64,000 bases of DNA from Acidihalobacter prosperus (GCF_000754095.2 NZ_JQSG02000003.1:113397-177396); one strand, 5' to 3'; shown: positions 1 through 9,890, numbered from the stretch's first letter. Notes: a model not told the origin generated them from the letters alone. A program made the numbers and translations.

Positions 1-11
1 GGGAACCAACC

Positions 12-872
12 GTGAGACTGATCATCATCAGCGGCCTTTCGGGCTCCGGCAAGACCGTCGCCCTGCACGCCCTAGAAGACGAGGGATTGTATTGCATCGA
101 CAACCTGCACCTCGGCCTGCTGCCTGCCTTCGTCGAAAACCTGCTCAGCCCCAAGGTCAAGCTTTACGACGAAGCCGCCGTCGGCATCGATGCCCGCAGC
201 GGCATCGAGGAGCTACGCCGCTTCAAGGACATTCTCGAGGACATCCGCACGCGCGGCGTGCAACTCGAAATCATCTATCTGCAGGCCGAGATCGACACGC
301 TGCTCAAGCGCTTCAGCGAAACCCGCCGCAAACACCCGCTGTCGCGCAAGGGCCTGCCGCTGATCGAGGCGATACACCTGGAACGTTCGCTGCTCGCGGT
401 GATCGCCGAACATGCCGATCTGACCATCGACACCACCCGCAGCAACGTCCATCAACTCAGCGCCCAGATTCGCGAACGCATCGGACGCAGCCACGTCGGC
501 TCACTGTCGCTGCAATTCCAGTCGTTCGGCTTCAAGCACGGCGTGCCGGGTGACTCCGATTTCATTTTCGACGTCCGCTGCCTGCCCAATCCGCACTGGG
601 AACCGCGGCTGCGCAACCAGACCGGACTCGACCCATCGGTGCAGCACTATCTGGCCTCGCACCCGATGGTCGAGGATATGTACCATGATATCCGCCAGTT
701 CCTGCAGACCTGGATTCCGCGCTTCGAGGCGGAAAACCGCAGTTATCTGACCGTGTCGATCGGCTGCACGGGCGGGCAACACCGCTCGGTCTACCTCGTG
801 CAGCGGCTCGGAGACGCCTTCCGCGACGAACGCGGTACCGAAATCACCATCCGTCACCGGGAGCTGGGTTGA
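12..872 (+). CDS. rapZ: RNase adapter protein RapZ
   Basis: RapZ (YvcJ family) is a nucleotide-binding protein which in enterobacteria hands the GlmZ small RNA to RNase E and so tunes glucosamine-6-phosphate synthase. The 286-residue length is normal for the family. A Walker A loop GLSGSGKT sits at residues 8-15, directly after the first beta strand, and the conserved GCTGGQHRS loop is near residues 251-259 in the C-terminal RNA/metabolite-binding half. Translation starts at GTG, which puts the P-loop in its usual place. It heads a same-strand run with EIIA, HPr and EI genes, the classic neighbourhood of rapZ in Gamma- and Betaproteobacteria. The window begins 11 bases upstream, so any preceding ptsN/hprK genes are not visible. 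Confidence 0.95.
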   Translation: MRLIIISGLSGSGKTVALHALEDEGLYCIDNLHLGLLPAFVENLLSPKVKLYDEAAVGIDARSGIEELRRFKDILEDIRTRGVQLEIIYLQAEIDTLLKRFSETRRKHPLSRKGLPLIEAIHLERSLLAVIAEHADLTIDTTRSNVHQLSAQIRERIGRSHVGSLSLQFQSFGFKHGVPGDSDFIFDVRCLPNPHWEPRLRNQTGLDPSVQHYLASHPMVEDMYHDIRQFLQTWIPRFEAENRSYLTVSIGCTGGQHRSVYLVQRLGDAFRDERGTEITIRHRELG

Positions 873-916
873 TGGCCCGCCCCCATTCGCCCGACCCTGC
901 ATAGGCTCATCGTTTC

Positions 917-1330
917 ATGTCCGTGGGAATCCTGCTCATCACGCACAACCGACTGGGTGCCGACCTGATGGAAACGGCCCGCGGCATGTTGCGCGAGACA
1001 CCGCTGTCCGTGGCCAATCTGGCCGTCTCGCCGGTATCGGATCCGGATGAAATACTCAAACGTGCCCGCGAACTGTGCGACCGACTCGATACCGGCAACG
1101 GCGTCCTGGTGCTGACCGACATGTTCGGCTCCACGCCCAGCAATATCGCCTGCCGACTCTGCAATGACGCGCATCAGGTGCGCATTCTGGCCGGCGTCAA
1201 CCTGCCCATGCTGATCCGCATCTTCAATTATCCCGCGCTCGATCTGGATGCGCTCATGGACAAGGCGCTGAGCGGCGGGCACGACGGCGTCCTCAACTGC
1301 CAGGAGGTCAGCAGGCATGGCAAAGACTGA
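917..1330 (+). CDS. PTS EIIA component, mannose/fructose (ManX-type) family
   Basis: This 137-residue protein is a stand-alone EIIA of the mannose family. The phosphorylatable histidine is His10 in ILLITHNRLG, the position used by E. coli EIIA-Man. A GG/TDMFGSTPSN segment near residues 70-80 is also typical. Such proteins accept phosphate from HPr-His15. No EIIB, EIIC or EIID gene is present beside it, so a regulatory rather than sugar-transport role is inferred. Its 3' end overlaps the HPr gene by 14 bases, which suggests translational coupling. Confidence 0.9.
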   Translation: MSVGILLITHNRLGADLMETARGMLRETPLSVANLAVSPVSDPDEILKRARELCDRLDTGNGVLVLTDMFGSTPSNIACRLCNDAHQVRILAGVNLPMLIRIFNYPALDLDALMDKALSGGHDGVLNCQEVSRHGKD

Positions 1331-1586
1331 GGTCACCATCGTCAACCGGCTCGGGCTGCACGCGCGCGCCGCGGCGCGCCTGGTCGGGCTGGCCAGCCGC
1401 TTCGATGCCCACATCGAACTCGAGCGCAACGGGCGCCGCGTGAACGGCAAGAGCATCATGGGGGTCATGATGCTTGCCGCCGCCCAAGGCAGCACGCTGA
1501 CACTGCACGCCGACGGTACCGACGCCGAACAGGCGCTGGCCGAACTGAGTACGCTGATCGCCGACCGTTTCGGGGAAGAAAGCTGA
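1317..1586 (+). CDS. ptsH: PTS phosphocarrier protein HPr
   Basis: HPr carries phosphate from Enzyme I to EIIA proteins in the cytoplasm. The 89-residue length is standard. His15 lies in NRLGLHARAA, and Lys45-Ser46 in NGKSIMGVMML match the regulatory site phosphorylated by HPr kinase in organisms that have it. The ATG lies inside the end of the EIIA gene (14-base overlap). The Enzyme I gene follows after 111 bases. Whether it belongs to the sugar or the nitrogen PTS branch cannot be settled from sequence alone, because both ptsI and ptsP homologues are nearby. Confidence 0.93.
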   Translation: MAKTEVTIVNRLGLHARAAARLVGLASRFDAHIELERNGRRVNGKSIMGVMMLAAAQGSTLTLHADGTDAEQALAELSTLIADRFGEES

Positions 1587-1697
1587 GACCGGCGACAAGG
1601 GCCCGAATGCTATAAACAGAAGGGGCATCGCACACGCGACGCCGCCACCCGGCGCGGATCCCGACTCCGCCCGCCAGCACGAAGGAAGCATCACTGC

Positions 1698-3443
1698 ATG
1701 AGCCTGCTGCTCAACGGCATCGGTGTCTCCCGCGGCATCGCCATCGGCCGCGCATACCGCTATGAACAGGAGTCGCCGGAAATCGTCGAACGGCGCCTTG
1801 CCACCGCGGATCTGCCTGCCGAGATTCGTCGTTTCCGCCGTGCGCTACAGCGCGCCAAGGCCGAACTCAAGGGCGTGCGCGACCGCATCCCCGAAAATGC
1901 GCCTGCCGATGTCGGCACCTTCATCGACACGCATCTGCTGATGCTGGAGGATGGGCTCCTGGCCCAGGCGCCCATCCAGCACATGCGCGCGTTGCACTGC
2001 AATGCCGAATGGGCGCTCAAGCTCCAGTACGACGAACTGGTCGCCACCTTCGATGCCATGGAGGACGCTTACCTGCGCACCCGCCGCGACGACGTCGCGC
2101 ACGTCATCGGACGGATACAACGGTTGCTCGCCGGCCATGAAGCGACTTCCGCGCCCGCCAGCCGGGGCGATGTCGTGGTCGCCGGCGACCTGTCGCCCGC
2201 CGACATCGCCAGCCTGCACGATGCCCGCGTAGCCGGCGTGATCACCGAGTTCGGCGGACCGCTGTCGCATACCGCGATCCTCCTGCGCAGCCTGGAGATA
2301 CCCGCCGTCGTCGGTACCCATGCCGCACTGCGCCTGATCGGCAGCGGCGAAACGCTGATCATCGACGGTGACGCGGGCCTCGTGCTCGCGGGTGCAGCCC
2401 CTTCCCTGCAACGCCATTTCCGCGAACGCCTGCGCCGCGACCGGGTACGTCGCGCGACGCTGGCCAAATCGGTCCTATTGCCCGGCATCACCCTCGACAG
2501 ACACGTCATTTCTCTGCAGGCCAATATCGAGCTGGATGCCGACCTTGCCGCGCTGCGCCGGCTCGGCCCCACCGCGGTCGGCCTCTACCGTACCGAATTC
2601 CTTTTCATCAACCCGAAGGCCAGCCCGCCGGGCGAGGAAGAACAGCTGCGAGCCTACCGCAAGGCGCTGCGTGCCCTGCGGGGCTCGGCGCTGACGATCC
2701 GCACCTACGATCTCGGCGGCGACAAACTCTTCGACGGCGACATGCGCGACGGGCAAATCTCGCCCAATCCGGCGCTCGGCCTGCGCGCGGTACGCCTGAG
2801 CCTGCGCGAACCGGCCCCCTTCGCCGCGCAGATCCGCGCCATACTGCGCGCTTCGGCGCAAGGCCCCGTCCGGCTGATGCTGCCGATGCTGACCGATCTC
2901 TCCGAACTCGATCAATGCCTCGCCCTGATCGCCGAGCAGCGCGAGGCACTGCGTCGGGCAGGTCGCCCGTTCGACCCGGATCTGCCGATCGGCGCCATGA
3001 TCGAGGTACCCGCCGCAGCGCTGACCGCCGAGGCCTTCGCTCGACGCCTGGATTTTCTGTCCATCGGCACCAACGACCTCATCCAGTACACCCTCGCCAT
3101 CGACCGTACCGACGAGATGGTCAACCATCTCTACGACCCGCTGCATCCGGCGGTATTGCAACTGATCCGATTGACCCTGGAAGGCGGCGCACGCGCCGGC
3201 ATTCCGGTCGCGATGTGCGGCGAGATGGCGGGCGACGCCCGTTACACCCGTCTGCTGCTCGGCCTGGGGCTGCGCGAATTCAGCGTCCCGATCAACCGGC
3301 TTGCCGAAATCCGCCACGTCATTCGCAATTCCGACTGCGGCGCCCTTAGCCAACCGGCCGATGCGCTGCTCGCAACGCCCGATCGGGCCGAGCGCCTGCG
3401 TCGCTTGCAAGAGATCAACCGCGATCTGGACCCGGCCGTTTAA
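1698..3443 (+). CDS. ptsI: PTS phosphoenolpyruvate-protein phosphotransferase (Enzyme I)
   Basis: Enzyme I transfers phosphate from PEP to HPr. The 581-residue protein has the normal three-part build: HPr-binding helical region, swivelling phosphohistidine domain with His191 in GGPLSHTAILLRSLEIPAVVG, and a C-terminal PEP-binding barrel with GLYRTEFLF, the TYDLGGDK motif and the catalytic cysteine in VAMCGEMAGD. It lacks an N-terminal GAF domain, in contrast to the ptsP product encoded at 5504-7828. It follows ptsH with a 111-base gap that contains a TATAAA element near 1611, so an internal promoter is possible. Confidence 0.94.
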   Translation: MSLLLNGIGVSRGIAIGRAYRYEQESPEIVERRLATADLPAEIRRFRRALQRAKAELKGVRDRIPENAPADVGTFIDTHLLMLEDGLLAQAPIQHMRALHCNAEWALKLQYDELVATFDAMEDAYLRTRRDDVAHVIGRIQRLLAGHEATSAPASRGDVVVAGDLSPADIASLHDARVAGVITEFGGPLSHTAILLRSLEIPAVVGTHAALRLIGSGETLIIDGDAGLVLAGAAPSLQRHFRERLRRDRVRRATLAKSVLLPGITLDRHVISLQANIELDADLAALRRLGPTAVGLYRTEFLFINPKASPPGEEEQLRAYRKALRALRGSALTIRTYDLGGDKLFDGDMRDGQISPNPALGLRAVRLSLREPAPFAAQIRAILRASAQGPVRLMLPMLTDLSELDQCLALIAEQREALRRAGRPFDPDLPIGAMIEVPAAALTAEAFARRLDFLSIGTNDLIQYTLAIDRTDEMVNHLYDPLHPAVLQLIRLTLEGGARAGIPVAMCGEMAGDARYTRLLLGLGLREFSVPINRLAEIRHVIRNSDCGALSQPADALLATPDRAERLRRLQEINRDLDPAV

Positions 3444-3520
3444 CCACCATCCCGACCGGCCGCAGAGGCTTTCGGCTGTTACACTGCCATCGTCCGTATT
3501 CTTCAACACGAGCGCGCGCC

Positions 3521-4885
3521 ATGGCCGACCCGGAACCGACTAGACGCACCGCGAGCAATCTGGAACTCATCTCCGCAACCCTGCAGACGGGGACCATGCA
3601 GCAGGCCAGACGCATGCTCAACGCATTGCACCCTGCTGAAATCGCCCACCTGCTCGAATCCATGCCGCCGGCGCAGCGCGAGCTGGTCTGGGAACTGGTC
3701 GATCCCGAATACGATGGCGAAGTGCTGTTGCACCTCGGCGACGAGGTGCGCCAGAGCCTGATCCAGGGCATGGATGCGGACGAACTCGTCCAGGCCGCGC
3801 ATAGCCTCGACGTCGACGATCTTGCCGACCTGATCCAGGACCTGCCCGCCGCAGTGCTGCAGGAAACCCTGGAGGGAATGGACAAACAGCGCCGTTCCCG
3901 CCTCGAGGCGGTCCTGTCCTATCCAGAGGACAGCGCCGGCGGCCTGATGGATACCGACACGGTGACCGTGCGCGCCGACGTCACCCTCGATGTGGTGCTG
4001 CGCTATCTGCGCCTACGCGGCGCGCTGCCGGATCTCACCGACAAGCTCATCGTCGTCAACCGCTACGACAAATACCTTGGCCTGCTGGGGCTGTCCGAGC
4101 TGCTCACCCAGGACCCGGAACATACCGTTGCCGAGGTCATGGATACCTCCAGTTCGGCCATCGAGGCGGCCACGCCGGCGCACGAGGTGGCCAAAATCTT
4201 CCAGGACCGCGACCTGATCTCCGCGCCCGTGATCAACGAGAGCGGTGTCCTGCTCGGACGCATCACTATCGACGACGTGGTTGACGTGATCCGCGAGCAG
4301 GCGGATCACTCGGTAATGGGGCGCGCCGGCCTCAGCGAGGACGAAGACATATTCGCACCGGTGATCCTCAGCTCGCGCCGGCGCGCGGTCTGGCTCGGCA
4401 TCAATCTCGCCACCGCCTTCCTGGCCTCATGGGTGATCGGCCTGTTCGAGGGCACCATCGAACGTTCCGTCGCGCTGGCCGTGCTGATGCCGATCGTCGC
4501 CAGCATGGGCGGCATTGCCGGCAGCCAGACGCTCACCCTGGTCGTGCGCGGGCTGGCGCTCGACCAGGTCAACCGCGGCAACCTGCGCTGGATATTCAGC
4601 AAGGAAATCGCCGTGGGCGCGATCAACGGCCTGCTCTGGGCGCTGGTCGTCGCCCTGATCGCGTTGATCTGGTTCGACAGCCTGCGCATCGGCGGCATCA
4701 TCGCCCTGGCGATGATCATCAACCTGTTCGCCGCGGCCGTGGTGGGCGTGACGCTGCCCCCGTTGCTACGTCGATTCGGCGTCGACCCCGCAATCGCCGG
4801 CAGCGTGATCCTGACCACTTTCACCGACGTGATCGGCTATGCCTCCTTCCTCGGGCTGGCCACCGTGGTGCTGTTCAGCCTTTAG
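3521..4885 (+). CDS. mgtE: Magnesium transporter MgtE
   Basis: MgtE is an inner-membrane Mg2+ channel/transporter gated by cytoplasmic Mg2+. The 454-residue protein has the full family layout: an N-terminal superhelical domain (about residues 20-125) rich in acidic helices, tandem CBS domains (about 135-260), and a C-terminal membrane domain (about 285-454) with conserved acidic and Gly/Pro-rich segments such as GSQTLTLVVRGLA. No magnesium-sensing leader was recognised in the 77 bases after ptsI. Confidence 0.92.
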   Translation: MADPEPTRRTASNLELISATLQTGTMQQARRMLNALHPAEIAHLLESMPPAQRELVWELVDPEYDGEVLLHLGDEVRQSLIQGMDADELVQAAHSLDVDDLADLIQDLPAAVLQETLEGMDKQRRSRLEAVLSYPEDSAGGLMDTDTVTVRADVTLDVVLRYLRLRGALPDLTDKLIVVNRYDKYLGLLGLSELLTQDPEHTVAEVMDTSSSAIEAATPAHEVAKIFQDRDLISAPVINESGVLLGRITIDDVVDVIREQADHSVMGRAGLSEDEDIFAPVILSSRRRAVWLGINLATAFLASWVIGLFEGTIERSVALAVLMPIVASMGGIAGSQTLTLVVRGLALDQVNRGNLRWIFSKEIAVGAINGLLWALVVALIALIWFDSLRIGGIIALAMIINLFAAAVVGVTLPPLLRRFGVDPAIAGSVILTTFTDVIGYASFLGLATVVLFSL

Positions 4886-4956
4886 CCATGCACGCCTTCC
4901 CTCGTGCACGGCCGGGGTCTAAGCTATTGCGGCCCCAGCCTTGAGTCCAGAACAGA

Positions 4957-5484
4957 ATGAACGCAATGAAGATGAAGCCCCGCGATCTCATCATCGGACT
5001 TGTCGTCCTCGGCCTCGTCGGGCTTGCAGGCTGGCTATGGCTCGCACCATCGGGCAACGCCGCGCCGAACGTTGAGATGACCCTGCTCGATGGCAAGACC
5101 GTCGATCTGCGCGAACTGCGCGGCCACCCGGTGCTGATCAACTTCTGGGCCACCAGCTGCCCCGGCTGCGTCGAGGAGATCCCCCACCTCGCCAAGCTTT
5201 ACGACCGCCTCTCCCCGCAGGGCTTCGAGATCATCGGCGTGGCAATGTCGTACGACGTGCCCTCGCAGGTGCGCAACATGCAGCAGGACCGGCATATTCC
5301 GTATCCGATCGCCATCGATCACACGGATGCCATTTCCAAGGCCTTCGGCACCATTCGACTGACACCGACCTCCTTCCTGATCGATCCGCAGGGGCGCGTG
5401 GTCTACCAGAAGATCGGCAATGTCGACGTCCACAAGCTCGCGGCCCGGATCGAGCGCATGCTGAAAAAACAGGGCAACGGCTAG
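4957..5484 (+). CDS. TlpA/ResA-family membrane-anchored thiol-disulfide oxidoreductase
   Basis: This 175-residue protein has one N-terminal membrane segment (about residues 9-29) and a periplasmic thioredoxin fold of the TlpA/ResA type. The active site is WATSCPGC, with Cys68 and Cys71, followed by EEIPHLAKLY. A cis-Pro segment TPTSFLIDP is present. Proteins of this type reduce disulfides in periplasmic cytochromes or metallochaperones; the partner here is unknown. CPGC is an uncommon dipeptide version of the usual CPPC/CEPC motif. It is convergent with ptsP, 19 bases away. Confidence 0.88.
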   Translation: MNAMKMKPRDLIIGLVVLGLVGLAGWLWLAPSGNAAPNVEMTLLDGKTVDLRELRGHPVLINFWATSCPGCVEEIPHLAKLYDRLSPQGFEIIGVAMSYDVPSQVRNMQQDRHIPYPIAIDHTDAISKAFGTIRLTPTSFLIDPQGRVVYQKIGNVDVHKLAARIERMLKKQGNG

Positions 5485-5503
5485 GCGCGAGCGCGCGACA
5501 GGC

Positions 5504-7828
5504 TCAACGTTTGCCGGCCCGCACCAACCCGCCGAGACCTGCGTCGACGAGCGCATCATTGAGCAGTTCGCGCACGCGGTCCGGATCTTCCAGCTTCAGC
5601 GCCTCGTCCGTGAGCGCTCGCGCCGTCTCGGTGGAAAAGCTGCGCACCACCCACTTGACCCGCGTCAGCCCCGCCACGCTGACGCTCAGGCCGTCGTAAT
5701 CCATGCCCAGCAGCAGAATGACCGCCGCGGGATCACTCGCCATCTCGCCGCACACGTAGATCGGCTTGCCGGCACGGCGCGCACCTTCACGCGCCTGTCT
5801 CAACGCCTGCAGAACCGCCGGGTGCAACGGGCGGTATAGGTCTGCGACCCGGCTGTTGTTGCGGTCGACCGCCAGCAGATACTGGACCAGATCGTTGGTG
5901 CCGACACTCAGGTAATCCACCCGTCGCGCCAACGATTCCGCGAGATAAACCGCCGAAGGCACCTCGACCATGACACCCACCTGCGGCGGCGGGATCACCA
6001 GGCCTTCTTCACGCAATTCCTCGGCGGCGCGTGCGAGCAGTCGATTGGCCTCTTCCAATTCGCTGACCGCGCTGATCATGGGGAACAGCACCCGCAGATT
6101 GTCGAGGCCGGCATTGGCGCGCAGCATGGCGCGGATCTGGGTGAGGAAGATGTCCGGGTGATCCAGGGTCACGCGGATGCCGCGCCAGCCGAGGAACGGA
6201 TTGTCCTCGCTGAGCGGGAAGTACGGCAATGGCTTGTCGCCGCCGATGTCCAGGGTACGCAGGGTGACCGGACGCGGATAGAAGGCGCTCAGCATCTGCC
6301 GGTAGGTGGATACCTGGGCCTCCTCGGAGGGAAAGCGGTCGCGCACCATGAAGGGAAACTCGGTGCGGTAAAGCCCCACGCCTTCGGCGCCGCATTTGAG
6401 CGCCGGTTCGACATCGGCGAGCAGGCCCGTGTTCACGTAGATCGGGATCAGGCGGCCGTCCGGCGTGAGCGCGGGCTCGCCGGCCAGTGCGTTGAGGCCG
6501 TCCGAAAGCTCGCGTTCCTCGCGCGCAAGGCGTTCGAACTCCCGGCGCACTTGCGGGCCGGGCTGGATGAACAGGCGGCCCTGATAGCCGTCGACCACCA
6601 GCTCCTGACCCTCGAGACGACCCACGGGCAGATTCTCCGCGCCCATCACTGCCGGGATACCCAGCGCGCGCGCCAGAATGGCCACGTGCGAAGAACTCGA
6701 GCCGCGCGCCGAGACCACGCCGACCAGCCGTTCCGGGGGAATTTCGGCCAGCTGAGCGGCGGACACGTCTTCGCCGATCAGGACCGTGCGCTCGGGCATC
6801 GGAGATTCGCTGCTGACCTGGCTGAGCAGTTGCGCCAGAATGCGTCGGCCAAGATCGCGGATGTCGCTGGCGCGCTCGCGCAGGTAGGCGTCCTCCATCT
6901 CCTCGAACGCGCGTGCGTACTGCCGCACGGTGTCGCGCAGCGCCGCCGGCGCCCAGCTGCCTTCCTCGATGCGCGCGGCCGTGCCCTCGATCAGATGTTC
7001 GCTTGCCAGCATCATGGTGTAGGCATCGAACAGAGCCTGCTCCTCGGCCGGCAGCACGTCCACCATGCGCGTGCGGATCGCGGCCATCTCCTCGCGTACC
7101 GCCTCCACGGCCTGACGGAAGGCCAGCACCTCGGCCCCGATATCGGCGGCCTGCCGGTCGGGGATGCGGTCGAGGTCGGACTGCGAGTAGGCAACGCGTC
7201 CCACACCAATGCCCACGCCCGGCGAGCCGCCAAGGCCGGTGATGATGAGGTCGGTCGGCAGTTCTCCGCGCAGCAGTCGCAGCGTTTCGCCCGACAGCTC
7301 CGCCTGGCGGATGGCTACCGCGATCTGCACCGCGAGCGTGGACAGCAGCGCGACCGCGCCATCGTCGAAGCTGCGGCTGACACGCTGCTGCACGACCAAC
7401 ACGCCAAGCACGCGGCGACGATGGATGATCGGCACGCCAAGGAACGCGTGATAACGCTGTTCGCCGGTTTCGGGGAAAAACTTGTAGCGGGCGTGGGCAG
7501 GGGCCTCGTCCAGGTTGACCGGTTCCGCGCGCTGCGCCACCAGCCCGACCAGCCCCTCGTCGAAATCGAGCTGCACCTGACCGACCGCCGCCTGGTTCAG
7601 GCCCTCGGTGGCCATCAGCACCAGGCGCTCGCGCCCCGGCATGACCAGATACATGGAGCAGACGTCGACCTCCAGCGCCGTGCGCACGCGCGTGACCAGC
7701 ACGCGCAGCGCCTCGCCGGTGGAATCGGCCGCGCCGACGGCCTCCACGATGCGCTGCAGGGTCTGCAGCAACGGCTGCTGCAGCAGCTGCTCCGGCGCTG
7801 CCGTGGCGTGATCGTCGTCAGGACACAC
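5504..7828 (-). CDS. ptsP: PTS Enzyme I with GAF domain (nitrogen PTS, PtsP)
   Basis: PtsP (EI-Ntr) starts the nitrogen-related phosphorelay. The N-terminal GAF domain (about residues 15-150) contains [11 protein letters not shown] and ends in [19 protein letters not shown]. It is followed by an Enzyme I module with the phospho-histidine at about residue 381 in [27 protein letters not shown], and [10 protein letters not shown]. The frame is open to 7879, but that would overlap rppH by 62 bases; GTG at 7828 (overlap 11 bases, about 774 residues) fits the usual N-terminus better. rppH-ptsP is a widespread gammaproteobacterial pair. Its co-occurrence with a second Enzyme I at 1698-3443 means two entry points for PTS phosphate. 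Confidence 0.93.
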   Translation of the reverse strand: MCPDDDHATAAPEQLLQQPLLQTLQRIVEAVGAADSTGEALRVLVTRVRTALEVDVCSMYLVMPGRERLVLMATEGLNQAAVGQVQLDFDEGLVGLVAQRAEPVNLDEAPAHARYKFFPETGEQRYHAFLGVPIIHRRRVLGVLVVQQRVSRSFDDGAVALLSTLAVQIAVAIRQAELSGETLRLLRGELPTDLIITGLGGSPGVGIGVGRVAYSQSDLDRIPDRQAADIGAEVLAFRQAVEAVREEMAAIRTRMVDVLPAEEQALFDAYTMMLASEHLIEGTAARIEEGSWAPAALRDTVRQYARAFEEMEDAYLRERASDIRDLGRRILAQLLSQVSSESPMPERTVLIGEDVSAAQLAEIPPERLVGVVSARGSSSSHVAILARALGIPAVMGAENLPVGRLEGQELVVDGYQGRLFIQPGPQVRREFERLAREERELSDGLNALAGEPALTPDGRLIPIYVNTGLLADVEPALKCGAEGVGLYRTEFPFMVRDRFPSEEAQVSTYRQMLSAFYPRPVTLRTLDIGGDKPLPYFPLSEDNPFLGWRGIRVTLDHPDIFLTQIRAMLRANAGLDNLRVLFPMISAVSELEEANRLLARAAEELREEGLVIPPPQVGVMVEVPSAVYLAESLARRVDYLSVGTNDLVQYLLAVDRNNSRVADLYRPLHPAVLQALRQAREGARRAGKPIYVCGEMASDPAAVILLLGMDYDGLSVSVAGLTRVKWVVRSFSTETARALTDEALKLEDPDRVRELLNDALVDAGLGGLVRAGKR

Positions 7829-8354
7829 GTCGGGCCGGGCCTGAAGTGGGCAGGGGGGACGCGGTTTCCGCTTCCGCACCGAACAGCAGCGGCGCCAGTT
7901 CGCTCAGCGCGCGCCGGTAGACCTTGCGTTTGAAGAACACGACCTCTTCCATGGGCAGCCAGTAATCCACCCAGCGCCAGCCGTCGAATTCGGGTTTGGG
8001 CGAAGCGCCCAGATTGAAGCAGCTTTCGTCGCAATCAAGGCTGAGCAGGAACCAGACCTGCTTCTGCCCGATACAACGTGGCGAAGCATGACGTCGAACC
8101 AGGTTCTTGGGCAGGCGATAGCGCAACCAGCCCCGCGTCCTGCCGACCAAGCTTACATGCCCGGCCTCAAGGCCGGTCTCCTCCCACAGCTCGCGATACA
8201 TCGCCTCCTCAGGCGACTCGTCCGGGCGGATTCCGCCCTGCGGGAACTGCCAGGTGCACTGGCCGATGCGCTTGCCCCAGAAGACCCGCCCCTCGGCATT
8301 GCTCAGGATGATCCCAACGTTATGTCTAAATCCGTCCGAATCAATCACTTGCAA
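7818..8354 (-). CDS. rppH: RNA pyrophosphohydrolase RppH
   Basis: RppH removes pyrophosphate from the 5' end of transcripts and opens them to RNase E decay. The complete Nudix box is present: [23 protein letters not shown], equal to GX5EX7REUXEEXGU. The 178-residue length and the N-terminus [23 protein letters not shown] are typical of the RppH/NudH family. It is transcribed away from the HAD gene and its 3' end overlaps ptsP. Both RppH and RapZ (12-872) act on RNase E-dependent decay, so two RNA-turnover factors flank this PTS locus. Confidence 0.95.
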   Translation of the reverse strand: MQVIDSDGFRHNVGIILSNAEGRVFWGKRIGQCTWQFPQGGIRPDESPEEAMYRELWEETGLEAGHVSLVGRTRGWLRYRLPKNLVRRHASPRCIGQKQVWFLLSLDCDESCFNLGASPKPEFDGWRWVDYWLPMEEVVFFKRKVYRRALSELAPLLFGAEAETASPLPTSGPARRVS

Positions 8355-8473
8355 ACCCCAATGGCGGCATCAATGCATGCCCTCATTTTTCCATAAGCGC
8401 CGTCGTTGGGCAAATGACGGTATCCGCGACAACCGGTACAATGACAGCGCCTTAATCGACACCTTGGACAATC

Positions 8474-9163
8474 ATGGGACTTGCCCTTTTCGATCTCGAT
8501 CACACCCTGCTCAACGGCGACAGCGACCACGAGTGGGCCCGCTTCCTGATGGACGAGGGCATCGTCGACCGCGAAGCCAACAGCAGCGCCAACGAACAGT
8601 TTTATGCCGACTACACCGCCGGCACGCTGGATATCCACGCCTTCGCGCGATTCGCCTTCGCACCGCTGGCCGCGCACCCGCTGCAGGCACTGGAATCGTG
8701 GCGCGCACGCTATCTGCAGGAACGCATCGAGCCGATGATCGGCGAGCAGGCCCGCGCACTGGTATCGCGTCACCGCGAGGCCGGCGACACCCTCGTTCTG
8801 ATTACGGCCACCAACAGCTTCGTGACCCGCCCGATTGCGGACCTGTTCGACATCGAGCACCTGATCGCGACCGAACCGAAACGGATCGACGGCCGCTTCG
8901 TCGCCGAAATCGAGGGCACCCCCGCCTTCCGCGAGGGCAAGGTCGCGCGCCTGCAGGCCTGGCTGGCCTCGCGACCCGATCTGGCAGAGGCGGAATCCTG
9001 GTTCTACAGCGATTCGCACAACGACCTGCCGCTACTGGAACGCGTCGATCATCCGGTGGCCGTCAATCCCGACACCAAGCTGGCCGCCGTTGCCGATGCC
9101 CGCGGCTGGCCGATACTCAACCTGCGCGACAGCGCTCAGCCGAAGCTTTCGGCCAAGGCCTGA
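8474..9163 (+). CDS. HAD-superfamily hydrolase, subfamily IB (PSPase-like)
   Basis: This 229-residue cytoplasmic phosphatase has HAD motif I FDLDHTLLNGDSD at residues 5-17 (nucleophile Asp6 or Asp8), motif II Thr in VLITATNSF, and motif III/IV FYSDSHNDLPLLE. It matches HAD-IB proteins annotated as phosphoserine-phosphatase-like hydrolases, and some relatives act on histidinol phosphate or other small phosphomonoesters. The substrate cannot be named. A possible -10 (TACAAT, 8437-8442) lies upstream. The last 28 bases overlap the convergent gene at 9136-9570. Confidence 0.85.
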   Translation: MGLALFDLDHTLLNGDSDHEWARFLMDEGIVDREANSSANEQFYADYTAGTLDIHAFARFAFAPLAAHPLQALESWRARYLQERIEPMIGEQARALVSRHREAGDTLVLITATNSFVTRPIADLFDIEHLIATEPKRIDGRFVAEIEGTPAFREGKVARLQAWLASRPDLAEAESWFYSDSHNDLPLLERVDHPVAVNPDTKLAAVADARGWPILNLRDSAQPKLSAKA

Positions 9164-9570
9164 AGCTCGCGTCCAGCAGGCGTTCCCGCCTTGCCTGCTG
9201 CAGCCACGGCCGTCACGTAACCCTGGAAGAACGCAGGCAGTGCCCTGACCAGTTGCTGCTTGCGCAGCCGGCCCACGCCATGGATCGGCCACATCGGGCG
9301 CAGGCCGCCATTGGGCAGCGCGTCGCAGACCTTCACCCCCCAGCCGGCATGCGCGACGTCCCACACGTGATGGCGCACGGCCAGCCGGAACACGTGCTCG
9401 GCATCCATGTCCAGCATACCGATGCCCGGCCCCAGATATTCGACCTGTAATGCTTCGGCCAGCACCTCGATGCGTCGGTCAAGCGCGCGCAGCGCCTCGT
9501 CGAGCGCCGCGTTCACTGTCACGCTGGGCGCGGCGGCCTGGGCGGCCAGCAGCGAGATATTGTCATCCAT
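9136..9570 (-). CDS. Conserved hypothetical protein
   Basis: I do not recognise this 144-residue protein. It has an N-terminal helical part (LDEALRALDRRIEVLAEALQ) and a central region rich in His/Trp/Gly (FRLAVRHHVWDVAHAGWGVKVCDAL) that reads like a folded domain, with a helical C-terminus. There is no signal peptide or membrane segment. The ATG at 9570 has AAGGA six bases upstream and is a better start than the ATG at 9576. It overlaps the end of the convergent HAD gene by 28 bases. Coding is supported by codon usage like its neighbours and by the well-placed ribosome site. Confidence 0.65.
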   Translation of the reverse strand: MDDNISLLAAQAAAPSVTVNAALDEALRALDRRIEVLAEALQVEYLGPGIGMLDMDAEHVFRLAVRHHVWDVAHAGWGVKVCDALPNGGLRPMWPIHGVGRLRKQQLVRALPAFFQGYVTAVAAAGKAGTPAGRELQALAESFG

Positions 9571-9624
9571 AGTCATTCCTTCATTTCCGCCCCGCCGTTG
9601 GCGTGGCCTTCGGCATTCACGGCC

Positions 9625-9789
9625 TCAAACCTCGACCATCTCGAAGTCTTCCTTGTTGGCGCCGCATTCCGGGCAGGTCCAGGTCAGCGGCACATCCTCC
9701 CAGCGCGTGCCCGGCGCAATGCCCTCCTCGGGCAGGCCCTTGGCCTCGTCATAGATAAAGCCGCAGATCACACACATGTACGTCTTCAC
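9625..9789 (-). CDS. Rubredoxin
   Basis: This 54-residue one-iron electron carrier has Cys6-x2-Cys9 in MCVICGF and Cys39-x2-Cys42 in WTCPECGA, the four ligands of an Fe(SCys)4 centre. The spacing and the intervening [22 protein letters not shown] are canonical. The start is GTG at 9789 with GGAGG seven bases upstream on the minus strand. It lies immediately upstream of thiD in divergent orientation, so the two share a short intergenic promoter region. The electron-transfer partner is not evident. Confidence 0.95.
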   Translation of the reverse strand: MKTYMCVICGFIYDEAKGLPEEGIAPGTRWEDVPLTWTCPECGANKEDFEMVEV

Positions 9790-9890
9790 ACGCCGCCTCC
9801 TAGGCTTGCACGACAAAAGCGCGATATTCTCTACTCTTACCGGCCCGGAAGTAACCCCCTCGGGCCAGGCGAATGCGCGGCGGATACGCA

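Noticed and set aside
2086-2098. GCGAC-GAC-GTCGC, a RegA-type half-site pair
   Set aside because: It is inside the Enzyme I coding sequence with a 3-base spacer. It shows that this pattern can arise by chance in GC-rich DNA.
3444-3520. Possible magnesium riboswitch before mgtE
   Set aside because: Only 77 bases, no M-box or ykoK-like conserved elements.
6158-7933. 591-codon plus-strand frame opposite ptsP
   Set aside because: It is antisense to ptsP, whose GAF and Enzyme I motifs are intact; no family features on the plus strand.
9790-9890. Possible TPP riboswitch before thiD
   Set aside because: The gap is too short and lacks the conserved CUGAGA core.
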